Origin: Chloroflexota bacterium
Lineage (GTDB): Bacteria > Chloroflexota > Dormibacteria > Dormibacterales > Dormibacteraceae
DNA length: 64,000 nucleotides
Assembly (NCBI GenBank): GCA_005882135.1
Contig: VBDR01000030.1
Location: 1 to 64,000 of the forward strand
Direction: 5' to 3'
Below, piece after piece: positions 8,726 to 19,867 of the stretch; the first letter of the stretch is position 1; each line of letters opens with the position of its first letter. Position numbers and translations under genes: made by a program. The notes under the pieces are model-generated. The model worked only from the letters and a program-made list of their open reading frames with translations. It searched no databases and was not told where the DNA came from.

Positions 8726-9728
8726 GAAGGCGCCGGCCATCGCGGTCAAACCGGAAGCCGTCTTGCTGCGAGTCGAGAACGCTTTCAAGTACTTCCCGGT
8801 CTCGGGTCTGGGCGGGCTTGCGGTGCGCGCGGTGGACGGAGTCGATCTCGAGATCCGGCGTGGCGAGACGCTAGGCCTGGTCGGCGAGTCGGGCTGCGGA
8901 AAATCGACCCTGGCCCGCTTGATCACGGCGCTGCTTCCGGTCACGGCGGGCAAGATCACCTTCGACGGCCAGGACATCACCAAATTGCGCGGCCGGCGGC
9001 TCCGCCGGATCCGGCAGAAGATGCAGATGATCTTCCAGGATCCTTATGCGTCGCTCGATCCACGTATGACGGTGGGCGACATCCTCCAGGAGCCGCTGGA
9101 CAACTTTGGGATCGGGTCCGTGGGGCACCGGCGGCGGCGGGTGCAAGAGCTGCTGCGCCTTGTGGGCCTGAACCCGAACTTCACGAACCGGTATCCGCAC
9201 GAGTTCTCGGGCGGGCAGCGGCAGCGCATCGGCATCGCCCGGGCGTTGGCCCTGAACCCCTCCTTCATCGTCTGCGACGAGGCGGTGTCCGCGCTGGACG
9301 TTTCGATCCAGGCCCAGATCATCAACCTGCTTCAGGACCTGCAGAAGGAGTTCCAGCTGACCTACCTGTTCATCGCCCACGACCTGGCGGTTGTGCGTCA
9401 CCTTTCCGACCGGATCGCGGTGATGTACCTGGGCAAGGTGGTCGAGACAGCGGACCGCAACGATATCTACGAGCGGCCGCAGCACCCGTATACGAAGGCG
9501 CTGCTGTCGTCGATTCCGGTGCCGGATCCGAAGGTTGAGCGGGAGCGGGCGCCGATCACCCTGAAGGGCGAGATCCCCTCACCGGTGAATCCGCCGTCGG
9601 GCTGCCGGTTCCACACCCGCTGCCCGATCGCGCGGGCGCCGGGTGTGTGCTCGGAGCAGGAGCCGGCGCTGGAGGCGCACGGGGCGGCGGACCAGGTGGC
9701 GGCGTGCCACTTTGCGGGCCAGGCCTAA
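8703..9728 (+). CDS. Oligopeptide-type ABC transporter ATPase (DppF/OppF-like)
   Basis: A 341-residue second ATPase of the importer. Walker A GESGCGKS is near residue 61, the signature FSGGQRQR near 169 and Walker B FIVCDEA follows. The C-terminal motif [17 protein letters not shown] is characteristic of DppF/OppF. A TTG start at 8703, inside the end of the preceding gene, gives a normal N-terminus; TTG at 8712 is an alternative. It closes the operon; the following 200 bases before the convergent methyltransferase gene are GC-rich with two GGGCCCTCCC repeats and no clear terminator. Confidence 0.94.
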   Translation: MAALQAAEKAPAIAVKPEAVLLRVENAFKYFPVSGLGGLAVRAVDGVDLEIRRGETLGLVGESGCGKSTLARLITALLPVTAGKITFDGQDITKLRGRRLRRIRQKMQMIFQDPYASLDPRMTVGDILQEPLDNFGIGSVGHRRRRVQELLRLVGLNPNFTNRYPHEFSGGQRQRIGIARALALNPSFIVCDEAVSALDVSIQAQIINLLQDLQKEFQLTYLFIAHDLAVVRHLSDRIAVMYLGKVVETADRNDIYERPQHPYTKALLSSIPVPDPKVERERAPITLKGEIPSPVNPPSGCRFHTRCPIARAPGVCSEQEPALEAHGAADQVAACHFAGQA

Positions 9729-9928
9729 AGAGACATGAGTCTTTGCGGGCCCTCCCTTCTTCTTGCCGGGCCCTCCCCCGCCGGCCGAACCTGGATTGAG
9801 CTTGGCGGTTTCGAAAAAGCGGTTCAACCCTGCCTGTTAATTTCGCCTGCCCTGTCGGGCGCGTACAGCTATGAAAATTCGGATTGGTGGCAGCGGCCCG
9901 ACGTTCGTTGGTGCCCGGGAGCCCGTTG

Positions 9929-10537
9929 TCAAGGGGCGGCCTTCGCCTCCAGGACCCGGAAGCCTTTCTTCGACTTCAAGCGGGTCACGGCGAAGCCCTG
10001 CTCGCCCAACCAAGCCGCCAGCGAGTCGGCGCCAAGGTTGCGCTGCACGACCAGGTAGGCCGGGGCGCCGGGTTTCAGCCGGGGCAACCACTCGAGCAGC
10101 AGCCGGTGCAGCGGTCCCTTGCCGACCCGAACCGGGGGGTTGGAGTAGATGGCGTCGAAGCGAACCTCGGCCGGGACCTCGCCGGGCAGGCACACCGAGA
10201 CGTTCGAAGCTTCCGCGACGGCCGCGTTCGCCCGCGTCAGCTCGAGGGCACGCTCGTTGACGTCGATCGCCCACACCCTGGCCTTCGGTGCGTGCCGGGC
10301 CAGGACGATGGCGATCGGCCCGTAGCCGCAGCCCAGGTCGAGCAGCTCATCGCCGGGCGGCGGGGCAGGCGCCTCCCGCAGCAGGACCATGGTCCCCAGA
10401 TCGACGCCCTTGGAGCCAAAAACCCCCCTGTCGGACTGCAGCTCGAGGTCCAAACCGGCCAGGCGCAGACGCACCGTCCGGGGCCGGGAGGCGACGGCTG
10501 GCCGAGCTTCGAAGTAGTGGGATTTGGGTATACTCAT
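9929..10537 (-). CDS. Class I SAM-dependent methyltransferase, RsmC/RlmG-like
   Basis: A 202-residue protein read divergently from rpsL. The SAM-binding motif DLGCGYG is at residues 67-73, the acidic end of strand 2 is in [11 protein letters not shown], and the catalytic SNPP motif is at 132-135. The single-domain length and the N-terminal HYFEARP match the small methyltransferases annotated as 16S rRNA guanine-N2 methyltransferase homologues. It probably modifies rRNA, consistent with its place beside ribosomal genes. The exact target base cannot be read from the sequence. The ATG start overlaps a promoter-like -10 box on the other strand. Confidence 0.85.
   Translation of the reverse strand: MSIPKSHYFEARPAVASRPRTVRLRLAGLDLELQSDRGVFGSKGVDLGTMVLLREAPAPPPGDELLDLGCGYGPIAIVLARHAPKARVWAIDVNERALELTRANAAVAEASNVSVCLPGEVPAEVRFDAIYSNPPVRVGKGPLHRLLLEWLPRLKPGAPAYLVVQRNLGADSLAAWLGEQGFAVTRLKSKKGFRVLEAKAAP
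10529..10534 (+). promoter_or_regulatory. Candidate -10 box for the str operon
   Basis: TATACT lies 63 bases upstream of rpsL and just inside the first codons of the divergent methyltransferase gene. No convincing -35 box is present at the expected distance, so this is a weak call. Confidence 0.35.
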
Positions 10538-10596
10538 CGCTTGTCGCCCAACCGGCTATTGCCGCCTGGGAATCACACCGCCATTCGGAGAAACGA

Positions 10597-10982
<386 letters not shown>

Positions 10983-10983
<1 letters not shown>

Positions 10984-11453
10984 TGCCTCGCCGCAATCGC
11001 CCCGTCAAGCGTGTCGTCGCGCCCGATCCGGTTTACCAATCGGAAGCGATCGCCAAGTTCGTGAACGTCGTCATGAGCCGCGGCAAGCGCTCGACCGCCG
11101 AAAAGGTGGTCTACGACGCGCTGGCCCGCGCCTCCAAGCAGGCGAAGAAGGAGCCGCTGGAGGTTTTCGACTCGGCCCTGCGCAACGCGACGCCCCTGCT
11201 CGAGGTCAAGCCTCGCCGGGTTGGCGGCGCCACCTACCAGGTCCCAGTCGAGATCCGTCCCGAGCGCCGGCTCGCCCTCGCCCGGCGCTGGCTCGTGCGT
11301 TTCGCACGGCAGCGGGGCGGGAAGAGTATGTCCGAGAAGCTCGCCTTCGAGATTCTTGATGCTGCGCAGAACACCGGCGGGGCGGTGAAGCGCAAAGAGG
11401 AGACGCACCGGATGGCCGAAAGCAACAAAGCTTTCTCGCACTTCCGGTACTAA
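10983..11453 (+). CDS. rpsG: Ribosomal protein S7
   Basis: A 156-residue S7, the usual length, which nucleates folding of the 3' major domain of 16S rRNA. It begins [16 protein letters not shown] and carries the conserved segments [20 protein letters not shown] and [16 protein letters not shown]. The ATG overlaps the rpsL stop (TGATG), so the two are coupled, and fusA follows after three bases. Confidence 0.97.
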
Positions 11454-11456
11454 GAG

Positions 11457-13562
11457 ATGAACGTGGCACTGAAGATGCAGGAACGTCCCGTCGCCATCGA
11501 CAAAGTCCGAAACATCGGGATCATGGCGCACATCGACGCGGGCAAAACGACGACCACCGAGCGGATCCTTTTTTACGCGGGCCGCATCCACAAGATGGGC
11601 GAGGTCCACGAGGGGGCCGCGACCATGGACTGGATGGTCCAGGAGAAGGAGCGCGGGATCACGATCACGTCGGCCGCAACGACGGCCAACTGGCGCGACC
11701 ACGCGGTCAACATCATAGACACACCCGGACACGTGGACTTCACGGTCGAGGTCGAGCGGAGCCTCCGGGTGCTGGATGGCGCGGTCGCGGTCTTCGACGC
11801 GGTCGCCGGCGTCGAGCCCCAGTCCGAGACGGTCTGGCGCCAGGCCGACCGCTACGGCGTGCCTCGCATCGCCTTCATCAACAAGATGGATCGCATCGGA
11901 GCCGACTTCTACGGCTCGTTGAACTCGATCCGCACGCGCCTGGGGGCGCGCGCCGTGCCCATCCAGCTGCCCATCGGCTCGGAGGCCAACTTCCAGGGCT
12001 ACGTCGACCTGCTCAGCAAGGAAGCCGTCGTCTACACGGACGACCTCGGCACCAAGAGCACCGAGTCGCTCGATATCCCTGCCGGGATGCAGGACCTGGT
12101 CAGCCAGTACAGGCACGACCTGATCGAGGCGGTGGCCGATTTCGACGACGGGATCATGCACAAGTACCTCGAGGAGCAGGACATCGGCGAGGACGAGATC
12201 AAGGCGGGATTGCGCCGCGGCACTGTCGCGGGCGTGCTCGTCCCCGTGCTCTGCGGCGCCGCGCTGCGCAACCGCGGCGTGCAGCCGATCCTCGACGCGG
12301 TCGTCGACTACCTGCCATCGCCTGCGGACGTGCCCGCCGTGGAAGGTAAGGACCCGAAGACCGGCGCCCTCGAGGTCCGCGAGCATGATGACAACGAGCC
12401 GTTCTCGGCCCTCGCCTTCAAGATCCAGATGGACCCGCAGGGCGTCGGCAAGCTGACGTTCTTCCGCGTCTACTCCGGGCGCCTGAAGGCGGGCTCGTCG
12501 GTCATGAACGCGTCGACCGGCAAGCGCGAGCGCATCGGTCGGATCCTGCGCATGCACGCGATCCGGCGCGAGGACGTCGACGAGATCTTCACGGGCGACA
12601 TCGCCGCCGCGGTCGGCCTCAAGTCGACCACGACCGGCGACACACTCTGTGACGAGGCGCACCCGATCCTGCTCGAGTCGATCACGTTCCCCGAGCCGGT
12701 GATCTCGGTCGCCATCGAACCGAAGACCAAGGCCGACCAGGAAAAGCTCGGCATGGCTTTGCAGCGGCTGTCAGAGGAGGATCCGACCTTCAAGGTGCAC
12801 ACCGACGACGAGACTGGCCAGACGATCATCGAGGGTATGGGCGAGCTCCACCTCGAGATCATCATCGACCGCCTGCTGCGCGAGTTCCGCGTCGACGCCA
12901 ACCAGGGCAAGCCGCAGGTCGCCTACAAGGAGGCGATCAAGCGCGAGGCCAAGGGTGTCGGACGCTTTGTCCGCCAGACGGGCGGCAAGGGCCAGTACGG
13001 CCACGCCGAGGTCGTGGTCCGGCCGGGCGAGCGCGGGAGCGGCTTCATCTTCGAGGACAAGGTCACCCAGGGCCGCATCCCGCGGGAGTACATCCCGGCG
13101 GTCGAGAAGGGCATCCGCGAAGCGATCCAGACGGGGGTCGCCGCCGGCTACCCGGTGGTCGACATCACCGTCAGGCTGGTCGATGGTTCGTACCACCCCG
13201 TCGACTCGAGCGAGATGGCGTTCCAGGTCGCGGGCTCGATGGCGGTCAAGGACGGCATGCACAAGGCGCAGCCCTACCTGCTCGAGCCGATCATGAAGGT
13301 CGACGTCGTCATGCCCGAGGAGTACCTCGGCGACGTCATGGGCGACCTCGCGTCCCGGCGCGGTCATATCCTCGGCATGGAAGGCCGCGGCACGTCGCAG
13401 AACGTGAAGGCCAACGTGCCCCTCGCCGAGATGTTCGGCTACGCTACCGAGCTTCGCTCGATGACATCGGGGCGTGCGACCTATTCGATGGAGTTCAGTC
13501 ATTACGCGGAGATGCCCGGAAACCTGGCGGAGGCAGTCGGTCGGAAAACAGCAAGCCGATGA
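11457..13562 (+). CDS. fusA: Translation elongation factor G
   Basis: A 701-residue GTPase that drives ribosomal translocation. G1 is AHIDAGKT at residues 24-31, G3 is DTPGHVDF and G4 is NKMD; the five-domain length is complete through the C-terminal PGNLAEAV region. It sits in the classic order rpsL-rpsG-fusA-tuf. A palindromic repeat of family C lies between it and tuf. Confidence 0.98.
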   Translation: MNVALKMQERPVAIDKVRNIGIMAHIDAGKTTTTERILFYAGRIHKMGEVHEGAATMDWMVQEKERGITITSAATTANWRDHAVNIIDTPGHVDFTVEVERSLRVLDGAVAVFDAVAGVEPQSETVWRQADRYGVPRIAFINKMDRIGADFYGSLNSIRTRLGARAVPIQLPIGSEANFQGYVDLLSKEAVVYTDDLGTKSTESLDIPAGMQDLVSQYRHDLIEAVADFDDGIMHKYLEEQDIGEDEIKAGLRRGTVAGVLVPVLCGAALRNRGVQPILDAVVDYLPSPADVPAVEGKDPKTGALEVREHDDNEPFSALAFKIQMDPQGVGKLTFFRVYSGRLKAGSSVMNASTGKRERIGRILRMHAIRREDVDEIFTGDIAAAVGLKSTTTGDTLCDEAHPILLESITFPEPVISVAIEPKTKADQEKLGMALQRLSEEDPTFKVHTDDETGQTIIEGMGELHLEIIIDRLLREFRVDANQGKPQVAYKEAIKREAKGVGRFVRQTGGKGQYGHAEVVVRPGERGSGFIFEDKVTQGRIPREYIPAVEKGIREAIQTGVAAGYPVVDITVRLVDGSYHPVDSSEMAFQVAGSMAVKDGMHKAQPYLLEPIMKVDVVMPEEYLGDVMGDLASRRGHILGMEGRGTSQNVKANVPLAEMFGYATELRSMTSGRATYSMEFSHYAEMPGNLAEAVGRKTASR

Positions 13563-13574
13563 AAAGCACACTGA

Positions 13575-13607
13575 CGGGGTCCCCAAAAAATCACAGATTT
13601 TTTGGGG
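13575..13607 (-). repeat. Family C palindromic repeat (fusA-tuf spacer)
   Basis: On the minus strand this copy runs CCCCAAAAAATC, a TGT loop, GATTTTTTGGGG, then ACCCCG: a perfect 12-bp stem with three-base loop plus the same tail as the copy upstream of rplN. Compared with the CGAAATC copies, both arms change together, so pairing is conserved while sequence is not. It might also attenuate fusA-tuf transcription. Confidence 0.7.
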
Positions 13608-13638
13608 TGTCATGACGCGGAGTTAACAGGAGGAGACA

Positions 13639-14826
13639 GTGGCGAAGAAGAAGTTCGAGCGGACCAAGCCCCACCTGAACGTCGGGACCATCGGTCACAT
13701 CGACCATGGCAAGACGACGCTGACGGCTGCCATCACGAAGGTGCTGTCAGAGAAGGGCCTGGCCCAGTTCACACCGTTTGATCGGATCGACAAGGCGCCC
13801 GAGGAGAAGGCTCGTGGCATCACGATCTCGATCACGCACGTGGAGTACGAGACCGAGAAGCGCCATTACGCGCACGTCGACTGCCCGGGGCACCAGGACT
13901 ACATCAAAAACATGATCACCGGCGCCGCTCAGATGGACGGCGCGATCCTCGTTGTCGCCGCCAACGACGGCGCGATGCCGCAGACCCGCGAGCACATCAT
14001 CCTGGCGCGCCAGGTCAATGTGCCATTCCTCGTCGTCGCGCTCAACAAGTGCGACATGGTGGACGACAAGGAGTTCATCGAGCTGGTCGAGCTGGACCTC
14101 CGCGAGCTGCTCAACCGCTACGAGTATCCCGGCGACGACATCCCGATCGTCCGCGTCTCGGCCCTCAAGGCACTGGAAGGCGACCCCGAGTGGTCCCCCA
14201 AGATCCTCGAGCTGATGAATGCCGTCGACACCTACATCCCCGAGCCCGAGCGGCCAGTCGACAAGCCTTTCCTGATGCCGATCGAGGACGTGTTCACGAT
14301 CGAAGGTCGCGGCACCGTGACGACCGGCCGCGTCGAGCGCGGCAAGCTCAAGAGGAACGAGGAGATCGAGATCGTCGGCATCCACCCCCAGAGCACGAAG
14401 ACCGTCGTGACCGGCATCGAGATGTTCCACAAGGACATGGACGAGTGCCAGGCCGGCGACAACGTCGGCACGCTGCTTCGCGGTGTGAAGCGCGAGGACG
14501 TGGTACGCGGCCAGGTGCTCGCCAAGCCGGGAAGCATCACGCCGCACACCCAGTTCAATGCCCAGGTCTACGTCCTGACCAAGGAGGAGGGCGGTCGGCA
14601 CACGCCGTTCCTCAGCGGCTACCGCCCGCAGTTCTACATGCGAACCACCGACGTGACAGGCGAGGTGAAGCTGCCCGAGGGCGTCGAGATGACAATGCCG
14701 GGCGACAACGTCGTGATGGAGATCACGCTCGGGGAGCCGATCGGTATCGAGCCGGGACTCCGGTTTGCCATCCGCGAAGGCGGCAAGACCGTCGGCGCCG
14801 GCGTGGTGACCGAGGTCATCAAGTAA
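13639..14826 (+). CDS. tuf: Translation elongation factor Tu
   Basis: A 395-residue GTPase that delivers aminoacyl-tRNA. G1 GHIDHGKT is at residues 19-26, DCPGHQDY and NKCDM are the G3 and G4 motifs, and the C-terminal beta-barrels are complete through the final GVVTEVIK. The GTG start is preceded by a strong AGGAGGA ribosome binding site. The effector region reads [11 protein letters not shown], as in canonical EF-Tu. Confidence 0.98.
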   Translation: MAKKKFERTKPHLNVGTIGHIDHGKTTLTAAITKVLSEKGLAQFTPFDRIDKAPEEKARGITISITHVEYETEKRHYAHVDCPGHQDYIKNMITGAAQMDGAILVVAANDGAMPQTREHIILARQVNVPFLVVALNKCDMVDDKEFIELVELDLRELLNRYEYPGDDIPIVRVSALKALEGDPEWSPKILELMNAVDTYIPEPERPVDKPFLMPIEDVFTIEGRGTVTTGRVERGKLKRNEEIEIVGIHPQSTKTVVTGIEMFHKDMDECQAGDNVGTLLRGVKREDVVRGQVLAKPGSITPHTQFNAQVYVLTKEEGGRHTPFLSGYRPQFYMRTTDVTGEVKLPEGVEMTMPGDNVVMEITLGEPIGIEPGLRFAIREGGKTVGAGVVTEVIK

Positions 14827-14860
14827 GGCACACATAAGAGGAATAGGGAAAAGACAGGCA

Positions 14861-15166
14861 GTGGCGCAGAAGATTCGGATCCGGCTCAAGGCCTATGACC
14901 ATCGGGTCCTCGATCAGGCGGCGGACAAGATCGTGGATACCGCCCGCCGTACGAACGCGCGCACCGCCGGCCCGATCCCGCTTCCGACCGAGATCTCAAA
15001 GCTCACCGTGATTCGAAGCCCGTTCATCGACAAGGACTCGCGGGAGCAGTTCGAGATGCGGACCCACAAGCGAATCGTCGACATCCTGGATCCGAACCCG
15101 CGCGTGGTCGACGCGCTCATGCGCCTCAGCCTCCCGGCCGGCGTCAGCATCGAGATCAAATCGTGA
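14861..15166 (+). CDS. rpsJ: Ribosomal protein S10
   Basis: A 101-residue S10, also the NusE partner in transcription antitermination in other bacteria. The family core [17 protein letters not shown] and the tail [12 protein letters not shown] are present. The GTG start begins [14 protein letters not shown]. It opens the S10 operon only 34 bases after tuf, and its stop overlaps the rplC start (GTGA). Confidence 0.97.
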   Translation: MAQKIRIRLKAYDHRVLDQAADKIVDTARRTNARTAGPIPLPTEISKLTVIRSPFIDKDSREQFEMRTHKRIVDILDPNPRVVDALMRLSLPAGVSIEIKS

Positions 15167-15825
15167 AGGGCCTGCTCGCCAAGAAGCTGGGCATGACCCA
15201 GCTGTTCAACCCCGACGGCACGACCTCCGCGGTCACCGTGCTCGAGGCCGGGCCCTGCAGGGTGCTCGGGCTGCGAACCACCGAGAAGGACGGCTACCAG
15301 GCCGTGCGCATCGCCTTCGGGAGCGTGAAAGAAGGCAGGCTGAACGCACCGCGGCTCGGCGAGTTCAAGAAGGCAAACCTCGACCCGCACCGCCACATCG
15401 TCGAGATCCGCAACTACGACGGTGTCGAGGCGGGACAGGAGCTCAAGGCCGAGATCTTCGCCGCCGGTGAGCTCGTCGATGTGACGGCGTCCAGCAAAGG
15501 CAAGGGTTTCCAGGGTCTCATCAAGCGTCACAAGTTCAGCCGCGGCCCTGAGTCCCACGGCTCGATGAACGTCCGCCAGCCCGGCGCCATCGGCGCCACC
15601 GACGCCGCCCGCGTCTTCAAGGGCGTGCGCATGGCCGGCCAGATGGGCAACGTTCGCACCACCTCGCGCGCCTATACGGTGGTCAGGGTCGACGCCGAGA
15701 GAAACCTCCTGATGCTCAAGGGCGGTGTGCCGGGGGCAAAAGGCGCGCTGGTCCTGGTCCGCCAATCGACCAAGAAGGTCAAGCCCAAGGGTCCCGCGGG
15801 CAAGCCCAACCCGAGGAAGGTATGA
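15163..15825 (+). CDS. rplC: Ribosomal protein L3
   Basis: A 220-residue L3, one of the early assembly proteins of the large subunit. It begins [15 protein letters not shown] and contains the conserved core [18 protein letters not shown] and the Gln-bearing loop GQMGNVRTT near the peptidyl-transferase centre. The GTG start overlaps the rpsJ stop by four bases. Two family C repeat units separate it from rplD, an unusual break in the otherwise tight operon. Confidence 0.97.
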   Translation: MKGLLAKKLGMTQLFNPDGTTSAVTVLEAGPCRVLGLRTTEKDGYQAVRIAFGSVKEGRLNAPRLGEFKKANLDPHRHIVEIRNYDGVEAGQELKAEIFAAGELVDVTASSKGKGFQGLIKRHKFSRGPESHGSMNVRQPGAIGATDAARVFKGVRMAGQMGNVRTTSRAYTVVRVDAERNLLMLKGGVPGAKGALVLVRQSTKKVKPKGPAGKPNPRKV

Positions 15826-15828
15826 ACA

Positions 15829-15900
15829 CCCCAAAAAATCTTCGATTATTCCCACCCCACGAAATCTTCGATTTCGCGGGGGCCCCGGGTGGGGGCCCCG
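15829..15900 (+). repeat. Family C palindromic repeats, two units (rplC-rplD spacer)
   Basis: The full unit is CCCCACGAAATC-TTC-GATTTCGCGGGG (15855-15881) followed by a GGCCCC...GGGGCCCC palindrome to 15899. Directly upstream is a decayed unit (CCCCAAAAAATC-TTC-GATTATT, 15829-15850). The full unit is nearly identical to the copy at 20523. Together they fill almost the whole spacer. Confidence 0.72.
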
Positions 15901-15904
15901 ACTG

Positions 15905-16621
15905 ATGGCGGCCACCAAAACACAATCAAAAGAGACCCGAACCAAGAAAGCACAGGAAGCGACGGAGCCGAACCCGTTGCAGGTCCCGTTCTTCGACGCT
16001 CTAGGCGAGCGCAACGGCGAGGTCGATCTGCCGGAGGCGATCTTCGCCGAGACGCCGAACGTGCCGGTCATGCACCAGGCCTACGTGCGCCAGCTCGCCA
16101 ACGCACGCCAGGGCACCGCCAGCACCAAGACCCGCGCCGCGGTTTCGGGCGGCGGCGCCAAGCCCTACCGCCAGAAAGGCACCGGCCGGGCCAGGCATGG
16201 CTCGACCAGAGAGCCGAGCATGAAAGGCGGTGGCGTTGTCTTCGGTCCGAGGCCGCGCGACTTCTCGCAGCGCATGCCGAAGCGGATGCGCCGTCTCGCC
16301 TTGCGCAGCGCGCTCAGCCAGAAGGCGATCGACGGCCAGGTCAGGGTCATCGAAAGCTTTGTCTTCGATGAGCCGAAGACGAGCCAGGCCGCCGAGCTGA
16401 TGGAGGCGATCGGCTTCGACAGCACCGCGCTGGTCGTGCTGCCGGCGCCGAACTACACGGTCAGCCGCTCCTTCGAGAACCTCGCCGGGGCCAAGATCGT
16501 GCTCGCCCGCAACCTGAACATCCGCGACCTCTTCTCGCACACGTATCTGCTGCTGGCAAAGGAATCGATCGAGCTGATCGAGGAGAACTTCAGCCAGCGC
16601 GAGAAGGGAGAAGGCAGATGA
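15905..16621 (+). CDS. rplD: Ribosomal protein L4
   Basis: A 238-residue L4. The extended loop [25 protein letters not shown] that lines the exit tunnel is split here over residues 72-98 or so and is intact, followed by the [13 protein letters not shown] segment. The ATG at 15905 follows the repeat-filled spacer; open sequence upstream encodes only the repeat. The N-terminal stretch before [10 protein letters not shown] is about 25 residues longer than usual and Lys/Thr-rich. The stop overlaps rplW (ATGA). Confidence 0.96.
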   Translation: MAATKTQSKETRTKKAQEATEPNPLQVPFFDALGERNGEVDLPEAIFAETPNVPVMHQAYVRQLANARQGTASTKTRAAVSGGGAKPYRQKGTGRARHGSTREPSMKGGGVVFGPRPRDFSQRMPKRMRRLALRSALSQKAIDGQVRVIESFVFDEPKTSQAAELMEAIGFDSTALVVLPAPNYTVSRSFENLAGAKIVLARNLNIRDLFSHTYLLLAKESIELIEENFSQREKGEGR

Positions 16622-16938
16622 CGACCAGGGCGGCCAGCGAGATCGTGATCGGGCCGGTCATCACCGAACGCACGTACCTCCTCTACACGCAGGGCCGCTA
16701 CACGTTCAAGGTCGCGGCCACGGCCAGCAAGACCGAGATCAAAAAGGCGCTGGAGGAGCAGTACGAGACCCAGAACATCAAGGTGCGGGACATCAACACC
16801 GTGACCATGCGCGGGAAAAAGCGGCGCAGCTTCCGGCGCGTAGGCTCGGGCACGGTCGGGCGCACCGCTGACTGGAAAAAGGCCATCGTCACCCTTGGCG
16901 AAGGTCAAAAGATCGAAGGGCTGTTCGGGAGCGTCTGA
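16618..16938 (+). CDS. rplW: Ribosomal protein L23
   Basis: A 106-residue L23, which sits at the tunnel exit and docks trigger factor and SRP. Family markers are [13 protein letters not shown] near the start and [19 protein letters not shown]. It overlaps rplD by four bases at its start and rplB by one base at its end, typical of this S10 operon. Confidence 0.96.
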   Translation: MTTRAASEIVIGPVITERTYLLYTQGRYTFKVAATASKTEIKKALEEQYETQNIKVRDINTVTMRGKKRRSFRRVGSGTVGRTADWKKAIVTLGEGQKIEGLFGSV

Positions 16939-17780
16939 TGCCGATTCGAAAGTTCAAGCCCACCAGCCCCGGACGCCGCTTCATGTCGGTCTCGGGTTTC
17001 GAAGAGATCACGACGGCCAAGCCCGAGAAGACGCTTCTCGAGTCGTTGCCCACCCATGCGGGGCGCAACAACCAGGGCCGGATCACCACTCGCCACCAGG
17101 GCGGCGGCTACCGAAAGCTGTACCGCAAGATCGACTTCAAGCGCGACAAGGTGGGCGTGGCCGGCAAGGTCGCCACCATCGAGTACGACCCCAACCGCAG
17201 CGCACGGATCGCGCTCATCCACTACCGCGACGGCGAGAAACGCTACATCCTCGCGCCGCTGGGGCTGAAGGTCGGCGACCCTATCGAGAGCGGCCCCGAC
17301 GCGCCGGTGCGGATCGGCAACGCGATTCCGCTCGAGGGGATCCCCGTCGGCTCGACGATTCACAACATCGAGCTCACGCTCGGCCGCGGTGGCCAGCTGG
17401 TGCGATCCGCGGGCACGAGCGCACAGCTGCTCGCGAAGGAAGGCGACTACGCCGTGATCCGGATGCCGAGCGGCGAGCTGCGCCGCATCCACATTCGCTG
17501 CCAGGCCACCATCGGCCAGGTCGGTAATATCGAGCACGAGAACGAGTCCGGCGGCAAAGCCGGCCGCAGCCGCTGGCTCGGCCAGCGTCCTGAAGTGCGC
17601 GGCTCGACCATGAATCCCCGCGACCATCCGCACGGTGGCGGAGAGGGCAAGACGGGTCCAGGTGGCAACCCCAAGACCCCGTGGGGCAAGCCTGCGCTTG
17701 GCTATCGCACTCGCAAGACGAACAAGGCGTCGAGCAAGCTCATCATCCGGCGCCGGGAAAAGAAAGGACGCAAGAAGTAG
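16938..17780 (+). CDS. rplB: Ribosomal protein L2
   Basis: A 280-residue L2, required for subunit joining and peptidyl-transferase activity. The signatures [19 protein letters not shown] and, in the C-terminal part, [17 protein letters not shown] (with the essential His) are intact. The length is normal for the family. The start overlaps the rplW stop and the next gene, rpsS, follows without a gap. Confidence 0.98.
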   Translation: MPIRKFKPTSPGRRFMSVSGFEEITTAKPEKTLLESLPTHAGRNNQGRITTRHQGGGYRKLYRKIDFKRDKVGVAGKVATIEYDPNRSARIALIHYRDGEKRYILAPLGLKVGDPIESGPDAPVRIGNAIPLEGIPVGSTIHNIELTLGRGGQLVRSAGTSAQLLAKEGDYAVIRMPSGELRRIHIRCQATIGQVGNIEHENESGGKAGRSRWLGQRPEVRGSTMNPRDHPHGGGEGKTGPGGNPKTPWGKPALGYRTRKTNKASSKLIIRRREKKGRKK

Positions 17781-18065
17781 ATGTCACGTTCGACAAAGAA
17801 AGGGCCGTTCATCAGCCCTTCCCTTCGCGACAAGATCGAAAAGATGAATCAGACGCGCGACAAGAAGGTGATTCGCACCTGGGCCCGTGCGTCTGTCATC
17901 TATCCCGATATGGTCGGGCACACGATCGCGGTCCACGACGGCCGCAAGCATGTGCCTGTCTTCATCAGCGAGAACATGGTCGGGCACCGGCTGGGCGAGT
18001 TCGCGCCGACGCGCCACTTCCGCGGCCATGGCACCCACACCGAAAAGACGACGACGGTCAAGTAG
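17781..18065 (+). CDS. rpsS: Ribosomal protein S19
   Basis: A 94-residue S19 that contacts the head of the 30S subunit. It begins [18 protein letters not shown] and contains the conserved [11 protein letters not shown] and [11 protein letters not shown] segments. It starts on the base after the rplB stop. The length is normal. Confidence 0.97.
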   Translation: MSRSTKKGPFISPSLRDKIEKMNQTRDKKVIRTWARASVIYPDMVGHTIAVHDGRKHVPVFISENMVGHRLGEFAPTRHFRGHGTHTEKTTTVK

Positions 18066-18072
18066 AGAAGTA

Positions 18073-18429
18073 GTGGCCACGATGGAAGTTTCCGCAGTGC
18101 AGAAGTTTGTCCGCAGAACGCCTCGCAAGGCGCGGCTCGTGGCTGACTCCGTGAAAGGCATGAAGGTGTCCGAAGCCCTTGCATACCTCGAGTTCTCGCC
18201 CAAGCACGCGGCCCGCGATGTGGCCAAGGCGATCAAGTCCGCCGCGGCGAACGCGGAGCACAACTTCAACCTCAACCGCGACGACCTGGTGCTCAAGCAG
18301 CTGCTGATCGACGAGGGGCCGACTTTCAAGCGCCGCCGCCCGGTGAGCCGCAGCATGGCGCACGAGTACTTCCACCGCACCTGCCACATCACCGCGGTCG
18401 TTGAAGACCGCGCAGAGGAAAAAAGATAG
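18073..18429 (+). CDS. rplV: Ribosomal protein L22
   Basis: A 118-residue L22 whose long hairpin lines the exit tunnel. Conserved regions are RRTPRKARLVADSVKG and, in the hairpin, RRRPVSRSMAHEYFHRTCHI. The GTG at 18073, preceded by GAGAAG, is taken as start; ATG at 18082 is possible. rpsC follows directly. Confidence 0.95.
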   Translation: MATMEVSAVQKFVRRTPRKARLVADSVKGMKVSEALAYLEFSPKHAARDVAKAIKSAAANAEHNFNLNRDDLVLKQLLIDEGPTFKRRRPVSRSMAHEYFHRTCHITAVVEDRAEEKR

Positions 18430-19398
18430 TTGGGTCATAAAGTCCATCCGAACGCGTTCCGCCTGGGTGTCTTCCGTCCCTGGGAGGCGAACTGGTTCGC
18501 CAACCCCAAGGACTACACGAAGATGCTGCACGAAGACCTCGAGATGCGCCGCATCATCCTCGCCCGCCTGCGCAACGCTGGCATCGCGAAGATCGAAACC
18601 GAGCGCTCGTCCAACGCGCAGCTGACCGTGACGATCCACACCGCCAAGCCCGGCATCGTGATCGGCAAGGGCGGATCGTCCGTCGACCAGCTGCGGGAAG
18701 ACCTCGAGAAGCGATTCGGCAACCGCGTGCGCATCTCCATCCAGGAGATCAAGCAACCCGAGCTCGATGCGCAGCTGGTTGCGGAGAACATCGCCTCGCA
18801 GATCGAGCGCCGCATCAGCTACAAGCGCGCGATGAAGCAGGCGATCCTGCGCACGATGCGCTCGGGAGCCAAAGGCGTGCGCATCTACTGCGGGGGCCGC
18901 TTGCGCGGCGCCGAGATGGCGCGCCGCGAGTGGGACCGCGAAGGCCGGGTTCCGCTGCACACACTGCGCGCCGACATCGATTTCGGCCGCGCCACCGCCA
19001 AGACCACCTTCGGCGCCATCGGCGTGAAGTGCTGGATCTACAAAGACCAGATCTCACCCGCGCAGCGCCGGCTCGCCGCCATCACCGAGGAGACGGTGCC
19101 CATCGCGGAGGTGGTGGCACCGCAGCCAGAGCTCATTGAGGCCGTCACCGAGCCGCAGGCCGCGCAGGTCGAGGTCGCCACGCCCGAGGCCGCAGCGAAA
19201 GTCGCACCCCGACGCACGCGCACCGGGACCGCCAAGGTCGAAGAGAAGGCGGCTGCGCCCGCCCGACCCAAAGCCGCTCCCAAGCCCAAGGCTGAAGCCA
19301 AGACCGAGGTCAAGAAGACGGCGGTGCGGACGAAGTCGACTCCGGCCGCGGTCAAGAAGACCGGCAACGCTCGCAACACCAAGAAGGCGGACACCTGA
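18430..19398 (+). CDS. rpsC: Ribosomal protein S3 with long C-terminal tail
   Basis: S3 with a TTG start ([13 protein letters not shown]). The KH domain carries [19 protein letters not shown] and the C-terminal core has [16 protein letters not shown] and [10 protein letters not shown]. The core ends near residue 212; the remaining roughly 110 residues are rich in Ala, Lys, Pro, Glu and Val, are low in complexity and are probably disordered. At 322 residues it is about 100 longer than usual. Such tails are known in some lineages but the role here is unknown. Confidence 0.96.
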   Translation: MGHKVHPNAFRLGVFRPWEANWFANPKDYTKMLHEDLEMRRIILARLRNAGIAKIETERSSNAQLTVTIHTAKPGIVIGKGGSSVDQLREDLEKRFGNRVRISIQEIKQPELDAQLVAENIASQIERRISYKRAMKQAILRTMRSGAKGVRIYCGGRLRGAEMARREWDREGRVPLHTLRADIDFGRATAKTTFGAIGVKCWIYKDQISPAQRRLAAITEETVPIAEVVAPQPELIEAVTEPQAAQVEVATPEAAAKVAPRRTRTGTAKVEEKAAAPARPKAAPKPKAEAKTEVKKTAVRTKSTPAAVKKTGNARNTKKADT

Positions 19399-19414
19399 TG
19401 GGTGGCAAGCCACA

Positions 19415-19867
19415 ATGCTGATCCCCAAGCGCGTCAAGTACCGCAAGATGCACCGCGGTCGCCGTACCGGCATCGCCACGCGTGGCGCCACGGTTGCGTT
19501 CGGCGACTTCGGGCTCCAGGCGATGGAAGCGTGCTGGATGTCCAACCGGCAGATTGAGGCCGCGCGCCGCGCGATGACGCGCCACGTCAAGCGCGGTGGT
19601 CAGATCTGGATCCGCATCTTCCCCGACAAATCGATCACCAAAAAGCCGGCCGAGACACGCATGGGCTCCGGCAAGGGCAACCCTGAAGGCTGGGTCGCGG
19701 TGATCAAGCCAGGTCGCGTGCTCTTCGAGATGGGCGGGGTGACACCCCAGGTGGCCAAGGAAGCGATGAAGCTCGCGGCGGCGAAGCTGCCGATCAAGAC
19801 CAGGTTCGTCAGCGCGGCCGGGCGCGCGCAGGGCGCGCCCTCGACTGACGGCGGAGGTCCGAGATGA
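19415..19867 (+). CDS. rplP: Ribosomal protein L16
   Basis: A 150-residue L16 that helps place the tRNA acceptor end at the A site. The start ATG at 19415 gives [15 protein letters not shown], the canonical N-terminus; upstream open sequence is a shadow of rpsC. The signature [15 protein letters not shown] is intact. It has a C-terminal extension of about 12 residues rich in Gly, Ala and Ser. The stop overlaps rpmC (ATGA). Confidence 0.96.
   Translation: MLIPKRVKYRKMHRGRRTGIATRGATVAFGDFGLQAMEACWMSNRQIEAARRAMTRHVKRGGQIWIRIFPDKSITKKPAETRMGSGKGNPEGWVAVIKPGRVLFEMGGVTPQVAKEAMKLAAAKLPIKTRFVSAAGRAQGAPSTDGGGPR

Noticed and set aside
6584..8983. A 799-codon open frame on the minus strand across the permease and ATPase genes
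   Set aside because: It is antisense to well-identified ABC genes, rich in Arg, His and Asp as expected of a GC-rich shadow frame, and has no recognisable domain.
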